Source: DASYPP01 sp036006525
GTDB taxonomy: Bacteria > Gemmatimonadota > Gemmatimonadetes > Gemmatimonadales > GWC2-71-9
Assembly: GCA_036006525.1 (NCBI GenBank)
Contig: DASYPP010000046.1
Span: 31,157-95,156, forward strand
Length of the DNA: 64,000 nucleotides
Direction: 5' to 3'
Position 1 is the first letter of the stretch; each line of letters starts with the position of its first letter. The translations under genes and the position numbers were made by a program. The notes below the pieces were generated by a model that saw only the letters and a program-made list of their open reading frames with translations, searched no databases and was not told where the DNA came from. Below are positions 23,734 through 32,934 of this stretch, one piece after another.

Positions 23734-24095
23734 TGGAGGCGCAGGGAATCGAACCCTGGTCCGAGTAAGGCTCCAGAACCACGTCTACGTGCGTAGGCTC
23801 ATCTTCTTGCTTCGTCCACCGGCCGGTAACAAGCCAACCTTCCGGCGGATCAGCTCCTGAGATCTCGCTCGCCATGGCGGAGCACCATGGTTTGCCAGCC
23901 CGGATTTGCGATTCCGCGGAAGCGCCCCAGGCGGGCTCTTCGCGTGGAAGGCGCGTGAAGCGAGCGTTAGCTCAGCTTACGCGGCCAGTGCCAGGTTAGA
24001 ATTGGCAGTTGAATCTTTCCAAGTGGTTTTACCAGGGACCTGGACCTGGGCACGCTGCGATTCCTTCTTCAAACCCGTCGAAGCCGATCGCCCCC
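23734..24095 (-). ncRNA. ssrA: Transfer-messenger RNA, tag peptide ANSNLALAA
   Basis: 362 nt. The 5' end GGGGGCG pairs with CGCCTCC at the 3' end (7 bp, one G-U), with A as discriminator; CCA is not encoded. The TCGACGGG block and the T-arm GGTTCGATTCC are present. The tag reads from GCC at 24006 to TAA at 23979-23977: Ala-Asn-Ser-Asn-Leu-Ala-Leu-Ala-Ala, ending LAA for ClpXP recognition. tmRNA with SmpB rescues stalled ribosomes. Confidence 0.95.
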
Positions 24096-24104
24096 GGGTG
24101 ACTA

Positions 24105-24133
24105 AAAGTAGTCGTGGAGACACCCCTTTTCAA
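24105..24133 (-). promoter_or_regulatory. Promoter of ssrA
   Basis: On the minus strand TTGAAA (24133-24128), a 17-bp spacer and TACTTT (24110-24105); the tmRNA 5' end at 24095 is 10 nt downstream of the -10, a normal start distance. Confidence 0.7.
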
Positions 24134-24153
24134 CCTCACGACCACAACTGCTA

Positions 24154-24218
24154 ACGCAAAGGCGCGAAGTCGCAAAGCATTATTCCAATTGGTTCTTTGC
24201 GCCTTGGCGTGTTTGCGT
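24154..24218. repeat. Short-tandem-repeat hairpin, CGCAAAGN octamer family
   Basis: Left arm (24154-24178): CGCAAAGG, CGCGAAGT, CGCAAAGC. Right arm (24193-24218) inverted: CGCAAACA, CGCCAAGG, CGCAAAGA. Three octamers each side with a short loop. It fills the gap between the ssrA promoter and the end of the diguanylate cyclase gene. Confidence 0.75.
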
Positions 24219-24262
24219 CGGTCATTCGTTGTCGTCCCGGCACGACCCAGGTAAGCAGAGGC

Positions 24263-25666
24263 TCAGGAACCCGCCATCGCCACCATGTTGCGGCCACCGT
24301 TCTTCGCCTTATAGAGCGCCGCGTCGGCCTGGGCCGGCAGGTTTTGCAGGCTCTTGCTCGTTTCGGGACACGCCGACACGCCGTAGGAGGCGGTCAGCGG
24401 CCACTGCGATCCCTGCCACAGGAACATTCCCGGGCCCACCAACGACTGCCGAATCCGGTTGGCGATGTCCATTGCTACCGCTGCCGAGGCATCGGGCAGC
24501 CAAATGGCGAACTCCTCCCCGCCGATCCGGGCCGCGGTATCGCTGGTCCGGATGTGCTCTCTGATGAGCCCGGCGAAGTGCACCAGGGCCGCATCGCCGG
24601 CCGGATGCCCCAGGCTGTCATTCAGCGCCTTGAAACGATCCAGGTCGGCATAGATCAGCGCACCCTTTCCGCTGCCCATTTTGGCCATTTCGCTCTCGAA
24701 CCCGCGCCGATTCTTGAGCCCGGTGAGCGGATCGGTCGTGGCGGACTGGTGCAGCTCGTGCACCACCTTGGATGTCGTCAGCGCAGTCTCCATGTCGCGA
24801 ATGGCCTCGGTGACATCCGCGAGTGCCTGGCTTCCCAGGGATTGGCCCCGGGCCGGCCAGAAAACAGCCGCACCGATCCGGGCCGACTCGGGGCCGATCG
24901 CGACCACCTGTGAAGCGGTCGAGCGCCGCCGGTCGTTCACCGTGGTTCCCAGCGGATCCAGGGCGGTGAGCAACACGGATTCCTCGCCTTTCAACACCCT
25001 CATGGTCGGGCTGGCCGCGTCCACCGAGCTCAGCTTCCTTCGCGAATCAGCCTGGGGAGAGAGCGCCATGACCTGGGGGCCGCCCGGGAGATTGATCACG
25101 ATGGCTGCCGCCGATCCCGTCAACCGCTCCAATTGCACGGCCAATCCCATGGTCACCCGCTCCAGCGGTTCCACCGGCGACTTGGATTCCCGGGTGGGAA
25201 GCAACCCATGATGGAACAGCAAGGCATCGGCGAGATTCCGGAGTTCCGACGTCGCACCTCCCACCGTGGCAGCACTCGCCGAGGGTGGCAGCAACATGGC
25301 GCCCAGCGAGCCGGGCCGACTCACGTAGACCAGGGTTCCAGAGTTGACCCGCTCCACGCCCTCGGTCTCCTGTCCCGTGAGCAACATGAGTTTTTGCTCC
25401 AGTCCGGCCAGGTCCTCGGCCCGGAGGGAGCCGTCAACGTGCCTGGCCACCAGGGCCTGCTCGGCTCCCACGCCTTCGATCGCCCACACGGCCATCGCGT
25501 GGTAGGCGGTGCCCAGCCAGCGCAGTCCGGGATCGGGCAGCACTCGGGTCGCGGGATCCAGCGGACCGGGCACCCACTTCGGCTGGGCGACGGGCTTGCG
25601 GCGCCCCAGGAAGAAGCCGGCGGCCGCGGCGACCAGCACCAGAATGAGCCACGCGATGATTGGCAT
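24263..25666 (-). CDS. Membrane-anchored GGDEF diguanylate cyclase
   Basis: 467 aa. One N-terminal membrane helix (about 3-22), a poorly recognised sensor region (about 50-290), then GGDEF domain (about 300-460). The active-site motif is GGEEF, and RTSD five residues before it is a complete I-site, so product inhibition by c-di-GMP is expected. It makes c-di-GMP from two GTP. The start shares one base with the corA stop. Confidence 0.92.
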   Translation of the reverse strand: MPIIAWLILVLVAAAAGFFLGRRKPVAQPKWVPGPLDPATRVLPDPGLRWLGTAYHAMAVWAIEGVGAEQALVARHVDGSLRAEDLAGLEQKLMLLTGQETEGVERVNSGTLVYVSRPGSLGAMLLPPSASAATVGGATSELRNLADALLFHHGLLPTRESKSPVEPLERVTMGLAVQLERLTGSAAAIVINLPGGPQVMALSPQADSRRKLSSVDAASPTMRVLKGEESVLLTALDPLGTTVNDRRRSTASQVVAIGPESARIGAAVFWPARGQSLGSQALADVTEAIRDMETALTTSKVVHELHQSATTDPLTGLKNRRGFESEMAKMGSGKGALIYADLDRFKALNDSLGHPAGDAALVHFAGLIREHIRTSDTAARIGGEEFAIWLPDASAAVAMDIANRIRQSLVGPGMFLWQGSQWPLTASYGVSACPETSKSLQNLPAQADAALYKAKNGGRNMVAMAGS

Positions 25667-26589
25667 CAGGTCGGTGGGCGGCGGAGCCAGCCGCGGCGGC
25701 GGAACCAGATGAAAATGACCAGGCTGATGCCCAGCATCAGGAGCATCACACCGGGATAGCCCCAGCGCTTGGTCAACTCCGGCATGAACGAGAAGTTCAT
25801 GCCGTAAATCCCGACGATGAACGTGAGTGGCAGGAAAAAGGCCGAGAACACCGTCAACACCCGCATGACCTCGTTGGTCCGGTGCGACGCCATCGCCAGG
25901 TGGATGCTGAGCAGGTTATTCACCTCTTCCAGGAGCTCGTCGGCATAGAAGTGATAGCTCTGGACGTTCTCTTCCACATCCTGAAACAGCGGCGCATTGC
26001 GCTCGAAGGGCGGAGCCATTTTGTGGACCACGCCGATAGTAAGCCATAACATCCGTTTGATCAGGCTCACCCGCCGTTTCAACACGTGGATCCTCTGCAG
26101 TGAGGGGCTCATCTGCTGCCGGTTGAACAGCGCCGCCTCGAACTCGCTGATGGTGTTTTCTGATTCGTCCAGCGGCTTCTCGTAGCTGCTGGCCACGGCG
26201 TTCATGAGATCGGTCAAAACGTAAGAAAGCCGGATCTCCCGGGTCCGCGCCCGGAGCACGTGCTGTTCCCGGAGCTGGGCCAGGAAGGGCTGGTCCTTAC
26301 GATGGATCGAGATGAAGAACTTGTCGCCGTAGAACACCGCGATCTTGCGAGTCAACTCCTGGACCGTTTCCCCTTCCGCCGGGGCCGTCTCGTCGAAGGC
26401 CCGGAGGATGATGAACGAGGTGTCGCCGAACCTTTCATACTTGGGCAGGTGCTCCGGATCCAGGCAATCGAGCACCGCCGTGGCGTGCAGGTTGTAGGTC
26501 TGGGCAATCTGGTCCAGCTCTTCCCTTTCAGGATTGACGACATCGATCCAGCAGAAGCCGGATTTCCCGGTCAGGACGGTGTTGATCAT
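25666..26589 (-). CDS. corA: CorA family divalent metal transporter
   Basis: 307 aa. The long cytoplasmic N-terminal funnel domain is followed by two C-terminal membrane helices, the first ending in the selectivity motif YGMN, with FSFMPEL in the loop. It carries Mg2+ (also Co2+/Ni2+). It overlaps larB by ATGA; nickel transport in support of the LarB pathway is possible but unproven. Confidence 0.93.
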   Translation of the reverse strand: MINTVLTGKSGFCWIDVVNPEREELDQIAQTYNLHATAVLDCLDPEHLPKYERFGDTSFIILRAFDETAPAEGETVQELTRKIAVFYGDKFFISIHRKDQPFLAQLREQHVLRARTREIRLSYVLTDLMNAVASSYEKPLDESENTISEFEAALFNRQQMSPSLQRIHVLKRRVSLIKRMLWLTIGVVHKMAPPFERNAPLFQDVEENVQSYHFYADELLEEVNNLLSIHLAMASHRTNEVMRVLTVFSAFFLPLTFIVGIYGMNFSFMPELTKRWGYPGVMLLMLGISLVIFIWFRRRGWLRRPPT

Positions 26590-27356
26590 GCCGCACCGCC
26601 GGTCGGGAGACCCTTGAGGATCCGGAAGGCGGCGACCGCGGCACCGAAACCATTATCGATATTCATCACGGCGACCCCGGCCGCGCAGGAGTTGAGCATG
26701 GCGAGCAGGGCCGAAATGCCCCCGAACGAGGCTCCGTACCCCACCGAGGTAGGCACGGCAATCACCGGGACTGGTACCAGGCCACCCACCACGCTCGGCA
26801 AGGCTCCCTCCATTCCCGCCACGACGATGATCACCGCCGCCCGGCGCAGTTGCTCGCTGGCGGCCAGCAGCCGGTGCAGCCCGGCAACTCCGACATCGAC
26901 CAGCCGCTCCACCGGCAATCCGCAGGCGAGTGCCACTTCGACCGCTTCTTCAGCCACGGGTAAATCGCTGGTTCCGGCCGAGACCACAAGGAGGGGGGAG
27001 CCGATCGCAGGTTTAGCCGGCTCGGCAGGAAGCACCACGGTGCGGGCCAAATGGTTCCACCGCGCCTGGGGGAAGCGGGCAATGACTTGCCTGGCTTGGT
27101 CTTCCGAGATCCGGGTGCCCAGAAACCCGCCGTCGGCCTGCTGCAGCCGCTCCAGGATGGTGATGACCTGCTCGGGAGCCTTGCCCTCACAGTACACCAC
27201 CTCGGGGAGACCCTGCCGCAGCGCGCGGTGGTGGTCTACCTTCGCGAACGAAAGCTCTTCAAAGGGAAAATGGGCCAGCCGTTCGAGGGCCGCCTCCGGA
27301 GCGAGCCGGCCGGCGGCCACGTCGGCCAGCAGCGCTTCCAGCTGGGGGCGATTCAC
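26586..27356 (-). CDS. larB: LarB, nickel-pincer cofactor biosynthesis carboxylase
   Basis: 256 aa. The C-terminal two thirds resemble PurE: SAGTSDLPVAEEA, VDVGVAGLHRLL, VVAGMEGALPSVVGGL, PTSVGYGASFGG. LarB carboxylates and hydrolyses nicotinic acid adenine dinucleotide as the first step to the Ni-pincer cofactor of lactate racemase. larC, larE and larA are not in this window. It overlaps dusB and corA by 4 nt each. Confidence 0.92.
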   Translation of the reverse strand: MNRPQLEALLADVAAGRLAPEAALERLAHFPFEELSFAKVDHHRALRQGLPEVVYCEGKAPEQVITILERLQQADGGFLGTRISEDQARQVIARFPQARWNHLARTVVLPAEPAKPAIGSPLLVVSAGTSDLPVAEEAVEVALACGLPVERLVDVGVAGLHRLLAASEQLRRAAVIIVVAGMEGALPSVVGGLVPVPVIAVPTSVGYGASFGGISALLAMLNSCAAGVAVMNIDNGFGAAVAAFRILKGLPTGGAA

Positions 27357-28336
27357 GCCACCCGGGCGGCCGGCTCGAGATAGTGCTCGAAGATGGCCTC
27401 GGCTTCGGCCATGGATTCAACCTGGAAAAGCCGTTCCCTGAGTGAGGAAGCGTCCGGCAATCCCCTGGTGTACCAACCAAGGTGTTTGCGGAACTCGATC
27501 ACGGTCTTCCTGGTGTCGCCCTGGAGTCGCTGGGCCAGCCGGGCATGGTCCAGGGCGAGCGCGAACCGCGCCTCGGCATCGGGCGCCGGCAGCGGGGTGC
27601 GGCCCGAGAGTAAGGCGCGTCCATCCCGGAAGATCCACGGATTGCCGAAGGATCCGCGTCCGATCATGATCGCGGCGCAGCCGGTATGCTCCCGCATCCG
27701 GAGCACATCCATCGCACTCTGCACGTCGCCGTTTCCGATGACCGGGATGTCGAGGGCCTCGACCACCCGGGCGATCTCGTCCCAGCTCGCCTTGCCGGCG
27801 AACATCTGGGTGCGGGTGCGGGCATGGAGAGTGAACGCCTTCGCCCCGGCGTCCTGCATCCGGAGCGCGATTCCCACCGGGTCCCGGGTCTCCTCGCTCC
27901 AGCCGCTTCGGGTCTTGACGGTAATGGGCAGGTGGGTCGCGGCGACGGCGCGGCGGATGATCTGGTCCACCAGATCGAGATCCCGAAGGCAGCCGCTGCC
28001 GCCGTTCCTCTGGACCACTTTCTTGACCGGGCAACCGAAGTTGATGTCGATGAACTCGGGTTGGTAAACCTCGGTGACGATGGCCGCCGCCCGTTCCATG
28101 GCGCCGGGATCGGCCCCATAGATCTGTACTCCGATGGGCCGTTCCAACGGCTCGAACTCCGCCCCTTCCAGCGTCCGTCGAATGCCCCGCCGAATGGCCT
28201 CCGCCGACAGGAACTCGGTCATGAGGATGTCCGCGCCCATGCGACGGCAGATCTGCCGGAAGGGTGCTTCGGACACCCCGGCCATGGGGGCGAGAATGAG
28301 AGGGCATGGTGACCCGGACCAATAGGGCAACTTCAT
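27353..28336 (-). CDS. dusB: tRNA dihydrouridine synthase B
   Basis: 327 aa FMN-dependent TIM barrel. LILAPMAGVSEAPFR starts the barrel, followed by DINFGCPVKK, NGGSGCL with the catalytic Cys, KTRSGW and IGRGSFGNPWIF. It reduces uridine to dihydrouridine in the tRNA D-loop. It is the first gene of a dusB-larB-corA-GGDEF operon joined by overlaps. Confidence 0.94.
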   Translation of the reverse strand: MKLPYWSGSPCPLILAPMAGVSEAPFRQICRRMGADILMTEFLSAEAIRRGIRRTLEGAEFEPLERPIGVQIYGADPGAMERAAAIVTEVYQPEFIDINFGCPVKKVVQRNGGSGCLRDLDLVDQIIRRAVAATHLPITVKTRSGWSEETRDPVGIALRMQDAGAKAFTLHARTRTQMFAGKASWDEIARVVEALDIPVIGNGDVQSAMDVLRMREHTGCAAIMIGRGSFGNPWIFRDGRALLSGRTPLPAPDAEARFALALDHARLAQRLQGDTRKTVIEFRKHLGWYTRGLPDASSLRERLFQVESMAEAEAIFEHYLEPAARVA

Positions 28337-28441
28337 GCGCTGAAGTTACTTGGGGCTCCATGAGACGGCAATGGAGGCGGCTTTTCACCGTCTCGTAAGC
28401 CCGGTCACGGGCTGGAAGGCCGGATCGTGTTACACTGTCCG

Positions 28442-29491
28442 ATGCGCCGTCATCTTTCACTCGTCCTGGCCACCTTGTTCATCGTGCTCGGGGCTTTTGT
28501 GATGCCGGTCGTCTACCTGCTGTGGATGGTGCAGCAGCCGGAGCTGGTCCCCCGCACCATCGATCCCACGACCCTCTACGCCATGACCATTCCCGGCGTC
28601 GTTATCGAGCTGGAAAAGGACCATGGCATCCGGGCCCTCGACGGGACGGCCCTGGAGCTGGACCGGACCGACCTGACCCGCATCATCACCGGCAGCTTTT
28701 CGGAGCAGGATGTCATCCGCAAGGCCGAAGCGATCGTGCATACCATCGGGACCACCATGGACCAGGCGCCGCGAGACACCTTCCAATTCTATATCAACAT
28801 CAAGACCGAGCGGCCCGTGGTGCAGCAATACCTGAAGGACTATTTCCGGCACAAACTGGCCGCCCGGCCGGAATGCACCATGGGGAGGGTCACCGGCCTG
28901 GCGTGGATGGGACTGCAGAAACTCTTCGGCAAACGGATCAGCGAGGAGGAACAGCTCCGCCGGCTGCCCCGCTGCCGCGGACCCCGGGAGATCCAGGATG
29001 CCATCATGAAGGCGGTCTCGGCCCGGCTGGACCGGAGTGAGGGAAAAGGCAGCGATTCGATAAAGGTGCGGCCGGCGTTCAACCCGCAAACCCATCTCCT
29101 GGTTCGCCGTCTCCTCGATGTGGGGCGGGCGGGGGCCTGGCTGTTTCCCGTGCTGCCGCTGCTCCTGGGGGGGATCGTCCTGCTGAGCTGGAAGGACCGG
29201 CGCCACTGCTACGCCCGGATCGCGGCGCCGCTCCTGATCACCTCGCTGCTGCTGGTGCTCATCTTCCTGCCGGTCTACTTCTTCGACCTGGACCTCTACG
29301 GCGCCGTATTCAAGGTGAAGATGGTCGCGGTGTCCGAAGGCACCAACAGCTGGCTCCAGGTCATGTTCTACGTGGTCAAGGTGATGCTGCGGCGGGCATC
29401 CTACAATCTCCTGGTCTTCGGCGGCATTTTGCTCCTCCTGGGGCTGGTGATGACCCGCCAGCATCAGCGCTGCGAGGTGCCGGCAAATTGA
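28442..29491 (+). CDS. Membrane protein of unknown function
   Basis: 349 aa. One N-terminal helix (about 6-26) anchors an extracytoplasmic domain of about 200 residues (about 27-225), followed by three C-terminal helices (about 228-250, 255-280, 310-335). Cys residues at CTMG and RCRG in the external part may form a disulfide. I recognise no family. ATG 28442 is preferred over an in-frame GTG at 28427. It lies divergent from dusB and 67 nt before the ptsN-like gene. Confidence 0.7.
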   Translation: MRRHLSLVLATLFIVLGAFVMPVVYLLWMVQQPELVPRTIDPTTLYAMTIPGVVIELEKDHGIRALDGTALELDRTDLTRIITGSFSEQDVIRKAEAIVHTIGTTMDQAPRDTFQFYINIKTERPVVQQYLKDYFRHKLAARPECTMGRVTGLAWMGLQKLFGKRISEEEQLRRLPRCRGPREIQDAIMKAVSARLDRSEGKGSDSIKVRPAFNPQTHLLVRRLLDVGRAGAWLFPVLPLLLGGIVLLSWKDRRHCYARIAAPLLITSLLLVLIFLPVYFFDLDLYGAVFKVKMVAVSEGTNSWLQVMFYVVKVMLRRASYNLLVFGGILLLLGLVMTRQHQRCEVPAN

Positions 29492-29558
29492 CAGTCCTTC
29501 CCGGTGCGGATAAGGTTCACCCGCCTTCCGATTTGCCACCAGACACCGGAAACGACGA

Positions 29559-30011
29559 ATGCGGCTTCGCGAGCTGTTTACCGAGGGGTCGATCGATCTC
29601 GCTCTGAAGGAGAGCAGCAAGGACGAGATCCTCGGCGAAATGATCGGCCTGCTCGGCCTGGACCCTGCCGCCAACTCCATACTCTTCAAGATCGCCAAGC
29701 GCCGGGAGAACCTGGGCTCCACCGGAGTGGGCCGCGGCGTCGCGATTCCGCACTGCCGGTCCCCGGTGGTCGATCGGTTGCGGCTCGCCTTCGGCCGCAC
29801 CGCTGCCGGGGTGGACTACCAGGGCATCGACAACCTGCCGGTTCACTTCCTGTTCCTGATCGTGGCCCCCCCGCCGGAGGTCTCCAACCAGTACCTGCCG
29901 GTATTGGGCAAGATTGCCCAGTTCGTGAAGGAGGAGGATGTCCCGGAGCGACTGCTGCAGGTCCAGTCGCCAGAGGAGTTTCTGGCTTTGCTGGATGAGA
30001 AGGGGGTATAG
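29559..30011 (+). CDS. PTS EIIA (fructose/nitrogen-type) domain protein, PtsN-like
   Basis: 150 aa, single EIIA-Ntr/Fru domain. The phosphorylated His lies in GVAIPHCR (about residue 68); the start KESSKDEIL and the block VHFLFLIVAPP are typical. Without sugar EIIB/EIIC genes nearby, a regulatory role like PtsN is likely. It ends 37 nt before the end of convergent mgtE, with a palindromic hairpin between. Confidence 0.87.
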   Translation: MRLRELFTEGSIDLALKESSKDEILGEMIGLLGLDPAANSILFKIAKRRENLGSTGVGRGVAIPHCRSPVVDRLRLAFGRTAAGVDYQGIDNLPVHFLFLIVAPPPEVSNQYLPVLGKIAQFVKEEDVPERLLQVQSPEEFLALLDEKGV

Positions 30012-30021
30012 GGCCGATCCT

Positions 30022-30052
30022 TGTAGGGGTCGATCTAAGATCGACCCCTACA
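30022..30052. repeat. 31-bp perfect palindrome (15-bp arms, 1-nt centre)
   Basis: TGTAGGGGTCGATCT, one A, AGATCGACCCCTACA. It lies between convergent ptsN-like and mgtE genes, and the TAG stop of mgtE (30050-30048) is inside it. It could act as a two-way terminator or RNA end-protecting hairpin, or be a REP-type copy. Confidence 0.85.
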
Positions 30053-31373
30053 GGAGGGTACCGCTCAAGAGAATGCTGGCGATGGTGAAGTAAATGATCA
30101 GACCCGTGACATCCACCAACGTGGCCACGAACGGCGCCGAGGCACTCGCGGGATCCCACCCGACGCGGCGGAAGAGGAAGGGCAGCATCGAACCGGCAAA
30201 GGTTCCGAAGGTGACCACTCCCACCAGGCTGAGACCGACCGTGATGGCCACCAGGAGGTAGTGCTCACCGTACATCCCCCATATCGCCTGCCAGAGCAGT
30301 ATCCGGAGAACACCGATACAACCGAGGATCGTTCCCAGGGTAAGTCCCGCCGGCAGTTCCCGCCGGACCACGCGCCACCAGTCCCGCAGCCGGACTTCAC
30401 CCAGGGCCATGGCACGAATCACCAGGGTCGTCGCCTGGGATCCGGAGTTTCCGCCGCTGCTGATGATGAGCGGCACAAACAGCGCCAGCACCACCGCGCG
30501 CTGGATCTCCTTCTCAAAGAATCCCATGGCCGTGGCGGTCAGCATCTCGCCCAGGAACAGCACGGCCAGCCACCCGCCGCGCTTGCGGATCATGGTGCCG
30601 AAGCCGACATCGAGGTACGGCGCGTCGAGCGCCGCGGTGCCGCCCATCTTCTGGATGTCCTCGGTCGCCTCCTCCTGGATCACGTCGACGATGTCATCGA
30701 CCGTGATGATGCCTTTCATCCGACCTTCGTTGTCCACCACCGGGATCGCCTCCAGGCTTTGTTCCTCCAGCAGCTTGGCGACCGCCTCCTGGTCGGTGTC
30801 CTCGTGCACCGTGTGGATATCGGTGTGCATGATCTCCCGTACCTGCTTGTCCGATGGCGAGACGAACAACTCGCGGGAGGACACGACGCCCTGGAGCCGG
30901 GACTGGGGGTCGAGTGCGTAGGCATAGTTGACGATCTGGATGCCCTGGACTGCCTGTTTCCGGATGTAGAGCAGCGCCTCATCCACCGTCATCTCCGGGC
31001 GGACCCGGAGATAGCGCGGATTCATCAGGCCGCCGGCCTCGTCCTCGGCATAGGCGAGCAGCGCGCTCACCTCGAGCCGGGTCGGGGTGTCCAGCGTATT
31101 CAATAGTTCGGTCCGGAGCTCGTCGGGCGCCTCCTGCAGCACGTCGGCGGCATCGTCCGGCGCCAGCAGCCGCATCCAGCTGCGGCGCTCGCCCGGCTGC
31201 ATCGCCTCCAGGATCGTGACCTGGTCCCGGGCTCCCAGGCTGAGGAAGAACTCCTCGGCATCCACCCGGCCGAGCAGGGTAAAGCCCTCCATCCGCTCTT
31301 CCGGCGTCAGGATAGGCCACGCATCGGTCAGCGCGGCCGAGTCCATGGCGGAAGAGGAGGTGGAGATTCTCAC
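30048..31373 (-). CDS. mgtE: MgtE family magnesium transporter
   Basis: 441 aa. N-domain of helical repeats (about 1-125), tandem CBS domains (about 130-250: PSDKQVREIMHTD, EEQSLEAIPVVDNEGRMKGIITVDDIVDVI), then five membrane helices with the pore signature PLIISSGGNSGSQA. Mg2+ binding by the N and CBS domains closes the gate. GTG 31373 has Shine-Dalgarno GGGAG 7 nt upstream and starts 4 nt after the guaA stop. Confidence 0.94.
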   Translation of the reverse strand: MRISTSSSAMDSAALTDAWPILTPEERMEGFTLLGRVDAEEFFLSLGARDQVTILEAMQPGERRSWMRLLAPDDAADVLQEAPDELRTELLNTLDTPTRLEVSALLAYAEDEAGGLMNPRYLRVRPEMTVDEALLYIRKQAVQGIQIVNYAYALDPQSRLQGVVSSRELFVSPSDKQVREIMHTDIHTVHEDTDQEAVAKLLEEQSLEAIPVVDNEGRMKGIITVDDIVDVIQEEATEDIQKMGGTAALDAPYLDVGFGTMIRKRGGWLAVLFLGEMLTATAMGFFEKEIQRAVVLALFVPLIISSGGNSGSQATTLVIRAMALGEVRLRDWWRVVRRELPAGLTLGTILGCIGVLRILLWQAIWGMYGEHYLLVAITVGLSLVGVVTFGTFAGSMLPFLFRRVGWDPASASAPFVATLVDVTGLIIYFTIASILLSGTLL

Positions 31374-31377
31374 GGGG

Positions 31378-32934
31378 CTACTCCCATTCGATCGTCGCCG
31401 GAGGCTTTGAGCTGACGTCGTAGACGACCCGGTTCACCCCGCGGACCTCGTTGGCGATCCGGCTCGAGATGTGGGCCAGCACATCGTGCGGGAAGGGATA
31501 CCAGTCGGCCGTCATGCCGTCCCGGCTGGTCACCGCGCGGAGGGCCACGACCTGATCGTAGCTGCGGTCGTCACCCAGTACGCCGACCGAGCGCACGGGC
31601 AGCAGCACGGCGAACGCCTGCCAGATCTCGTCGTAGAGCCCGGCCGCGCGAATTTCCTCGATGTAAATCGCGTCGGCGTTTCGCAGGATCTCGAGCGAGG
31701 GACGGGTGACCTCCCCCAGGATCCGGATCGCCAGTCCGGGCCCGGGAAACGGGTGCCTCCCCACGATCTCCTCCGGCAGCCCCAGCTCGCGACCCACCTG
31801 CCGCACCTCGTCCTTGAACAACTCGCGCAGCGGCTCGATCAGCTTGAAGGGCAGCCGTTCGGGAAGTCCGCCCACGTTGTGATGGGTCTTGATCGTTACC
31901 GAGGGGCCGCCCCGCGGGGAGATCGACTCGATCACGTCGGGGTACAGGGTTCCCTGCACCAGGAACCCCACGTCGTTCCCCACCTGCTTCGCTTCGGTCT
32001 CGAACGCCTCGATGAAGGTGTGACCGATCCGGCGGCGCTTCTCCTCGGGATCGGTCACCCCGGCCAGCCGGTCGATGAACAGGTCGGACGCGTCCACCAC
32101 CCGGAGATCGATCCCCAGGTGGCGCCGGAAGGTCTGTTCCACCTGGGTCCGCTCGTGCAGCCGGAGCAGCCCGTGATCCACGAAGATGCAGGTGAGCAGG
32201 TCTCCCACCGCGCGGTGGACCAGCGCCGCCGCCACCGAGGAGTCGACGCCGCCAGAGAGCCCGCAGATGACCCGGCGGCCGTTCACCAGCTGCCCGATCT
32301 TCACGATCTCGCTCTCGATGAAGTGCCCGGGCGTCCAGTCCGGGGTGCAGTGGCAGATGCCGAAGAGGAAGTTCTGCAGGATTTCCCCGCCCCGCGGCGT
32401 GTGCGCCACCTCGGGGTGGAACTGGAGGCCGAACAGCGGCTTGCTCTGGTGCTCGAACGCGGCGATCGGGCTGTTCTTGCTGCTGGCGGTGACTACGTAG
32501 CCCGGCGGCGGCACGTCGATGTGGTCGCCGTGGCTCATCCAGACCGTGGTTTCCTCGTGCGGGTCGAACCCGGTGAACAGCTTGCCGCCTTCAATGTGAA
32601 TCGATGCGCGGCCGTATTCCCGGTGGTCGGCCAGGATCACCCGGCCGCCCGACAGGTGGGCCATCAGCTGCATGCCATAGCAGAGACCAAGCACCGGGGT
32701 CCCCAGCTCGAGCAACCCGGGATCGGCGCTGGGCACGTTGTCCCCGTAGACCGAGTTGGGTCCGCCGGAGAGGATGATTCCCCGGGGCTTCCAGTCCCGG
32801 ATCCACTGCAGGGTCCGGGAAGGCGGGTGAATCTCGCAGTAGACGTGGGCCTCGCGGACGCGGCGGGCAATCAGCTGGGTAAACTGGGATCCGAAGTCGA
32901 TGATCAGAATGCCCTGATGATGGCTGGCGGTCAC
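31378..32934 (-). CDS. guaA: GMP synthase (glutamine-hydrolysing)
   Basis: 518 aa. Class I amidotransferase domain (1-190) with nucleophile Cys in GLCYGMQ and the HPE dyad in FHPEVAHT; ATP-pyrophosphatase domain with P-loop SGGVDSS; C-terminal dimerisation domain ending in TIEWE. It converts XMP to GMP. It overlaps lysA by ATGA. Confidence 0.96.
   Translation of the reverse strand: MTASHHQGILIIDFGSQFTQLIARRVREAHVYCEIHPPSRTLQWIRDWKPRGIILSGGPNSVYGDNVPSADPGLLELGTPVLGLCYGMQLMAHLSGGRVILADHREYGRASIHIEGGKLFTGFDPHEETTVWMSHGDHIDVPPPGYVVTASSKNSPIAAFEHQSKPLFGLQFHPEVAHTPRGGEILQNFLFGICHCTPDWTPGHFIESEIVKIGQLVNGRRVICGLSGGVDSSVAAALVHRAVGDLLTCIFVDHGLLRLHERTQVEQTFRRHLGIDLRVVDASDLFIDRLAGVTDPEEKRRRIGHTFIEAFETEAKQVGNDVGFLVQGTLYPDVIESISPRGGPSVTIKTHHNVGGLPERLPFKLIEPLRELFKDEVRQVGRELGLPEEIVGRHPFPGPGLAIRILGEVTRPSLEILRNADAIYIEEIRAAGLYDEIWQAFAVLLPVRSVGVLGDDRSYDQVVALRAVTSRDGMTADWYPFPHDVLAHISSRIANEVRGVNRVVYDVSSKPPATIEWE

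Noticed and set aside
23734..23760. A tRNA gene suggested by a T-arm-like sequence
   Set aside because: It is the 3' tRNA-like domain of ssrA, with the 5' partner at 24089-24095.
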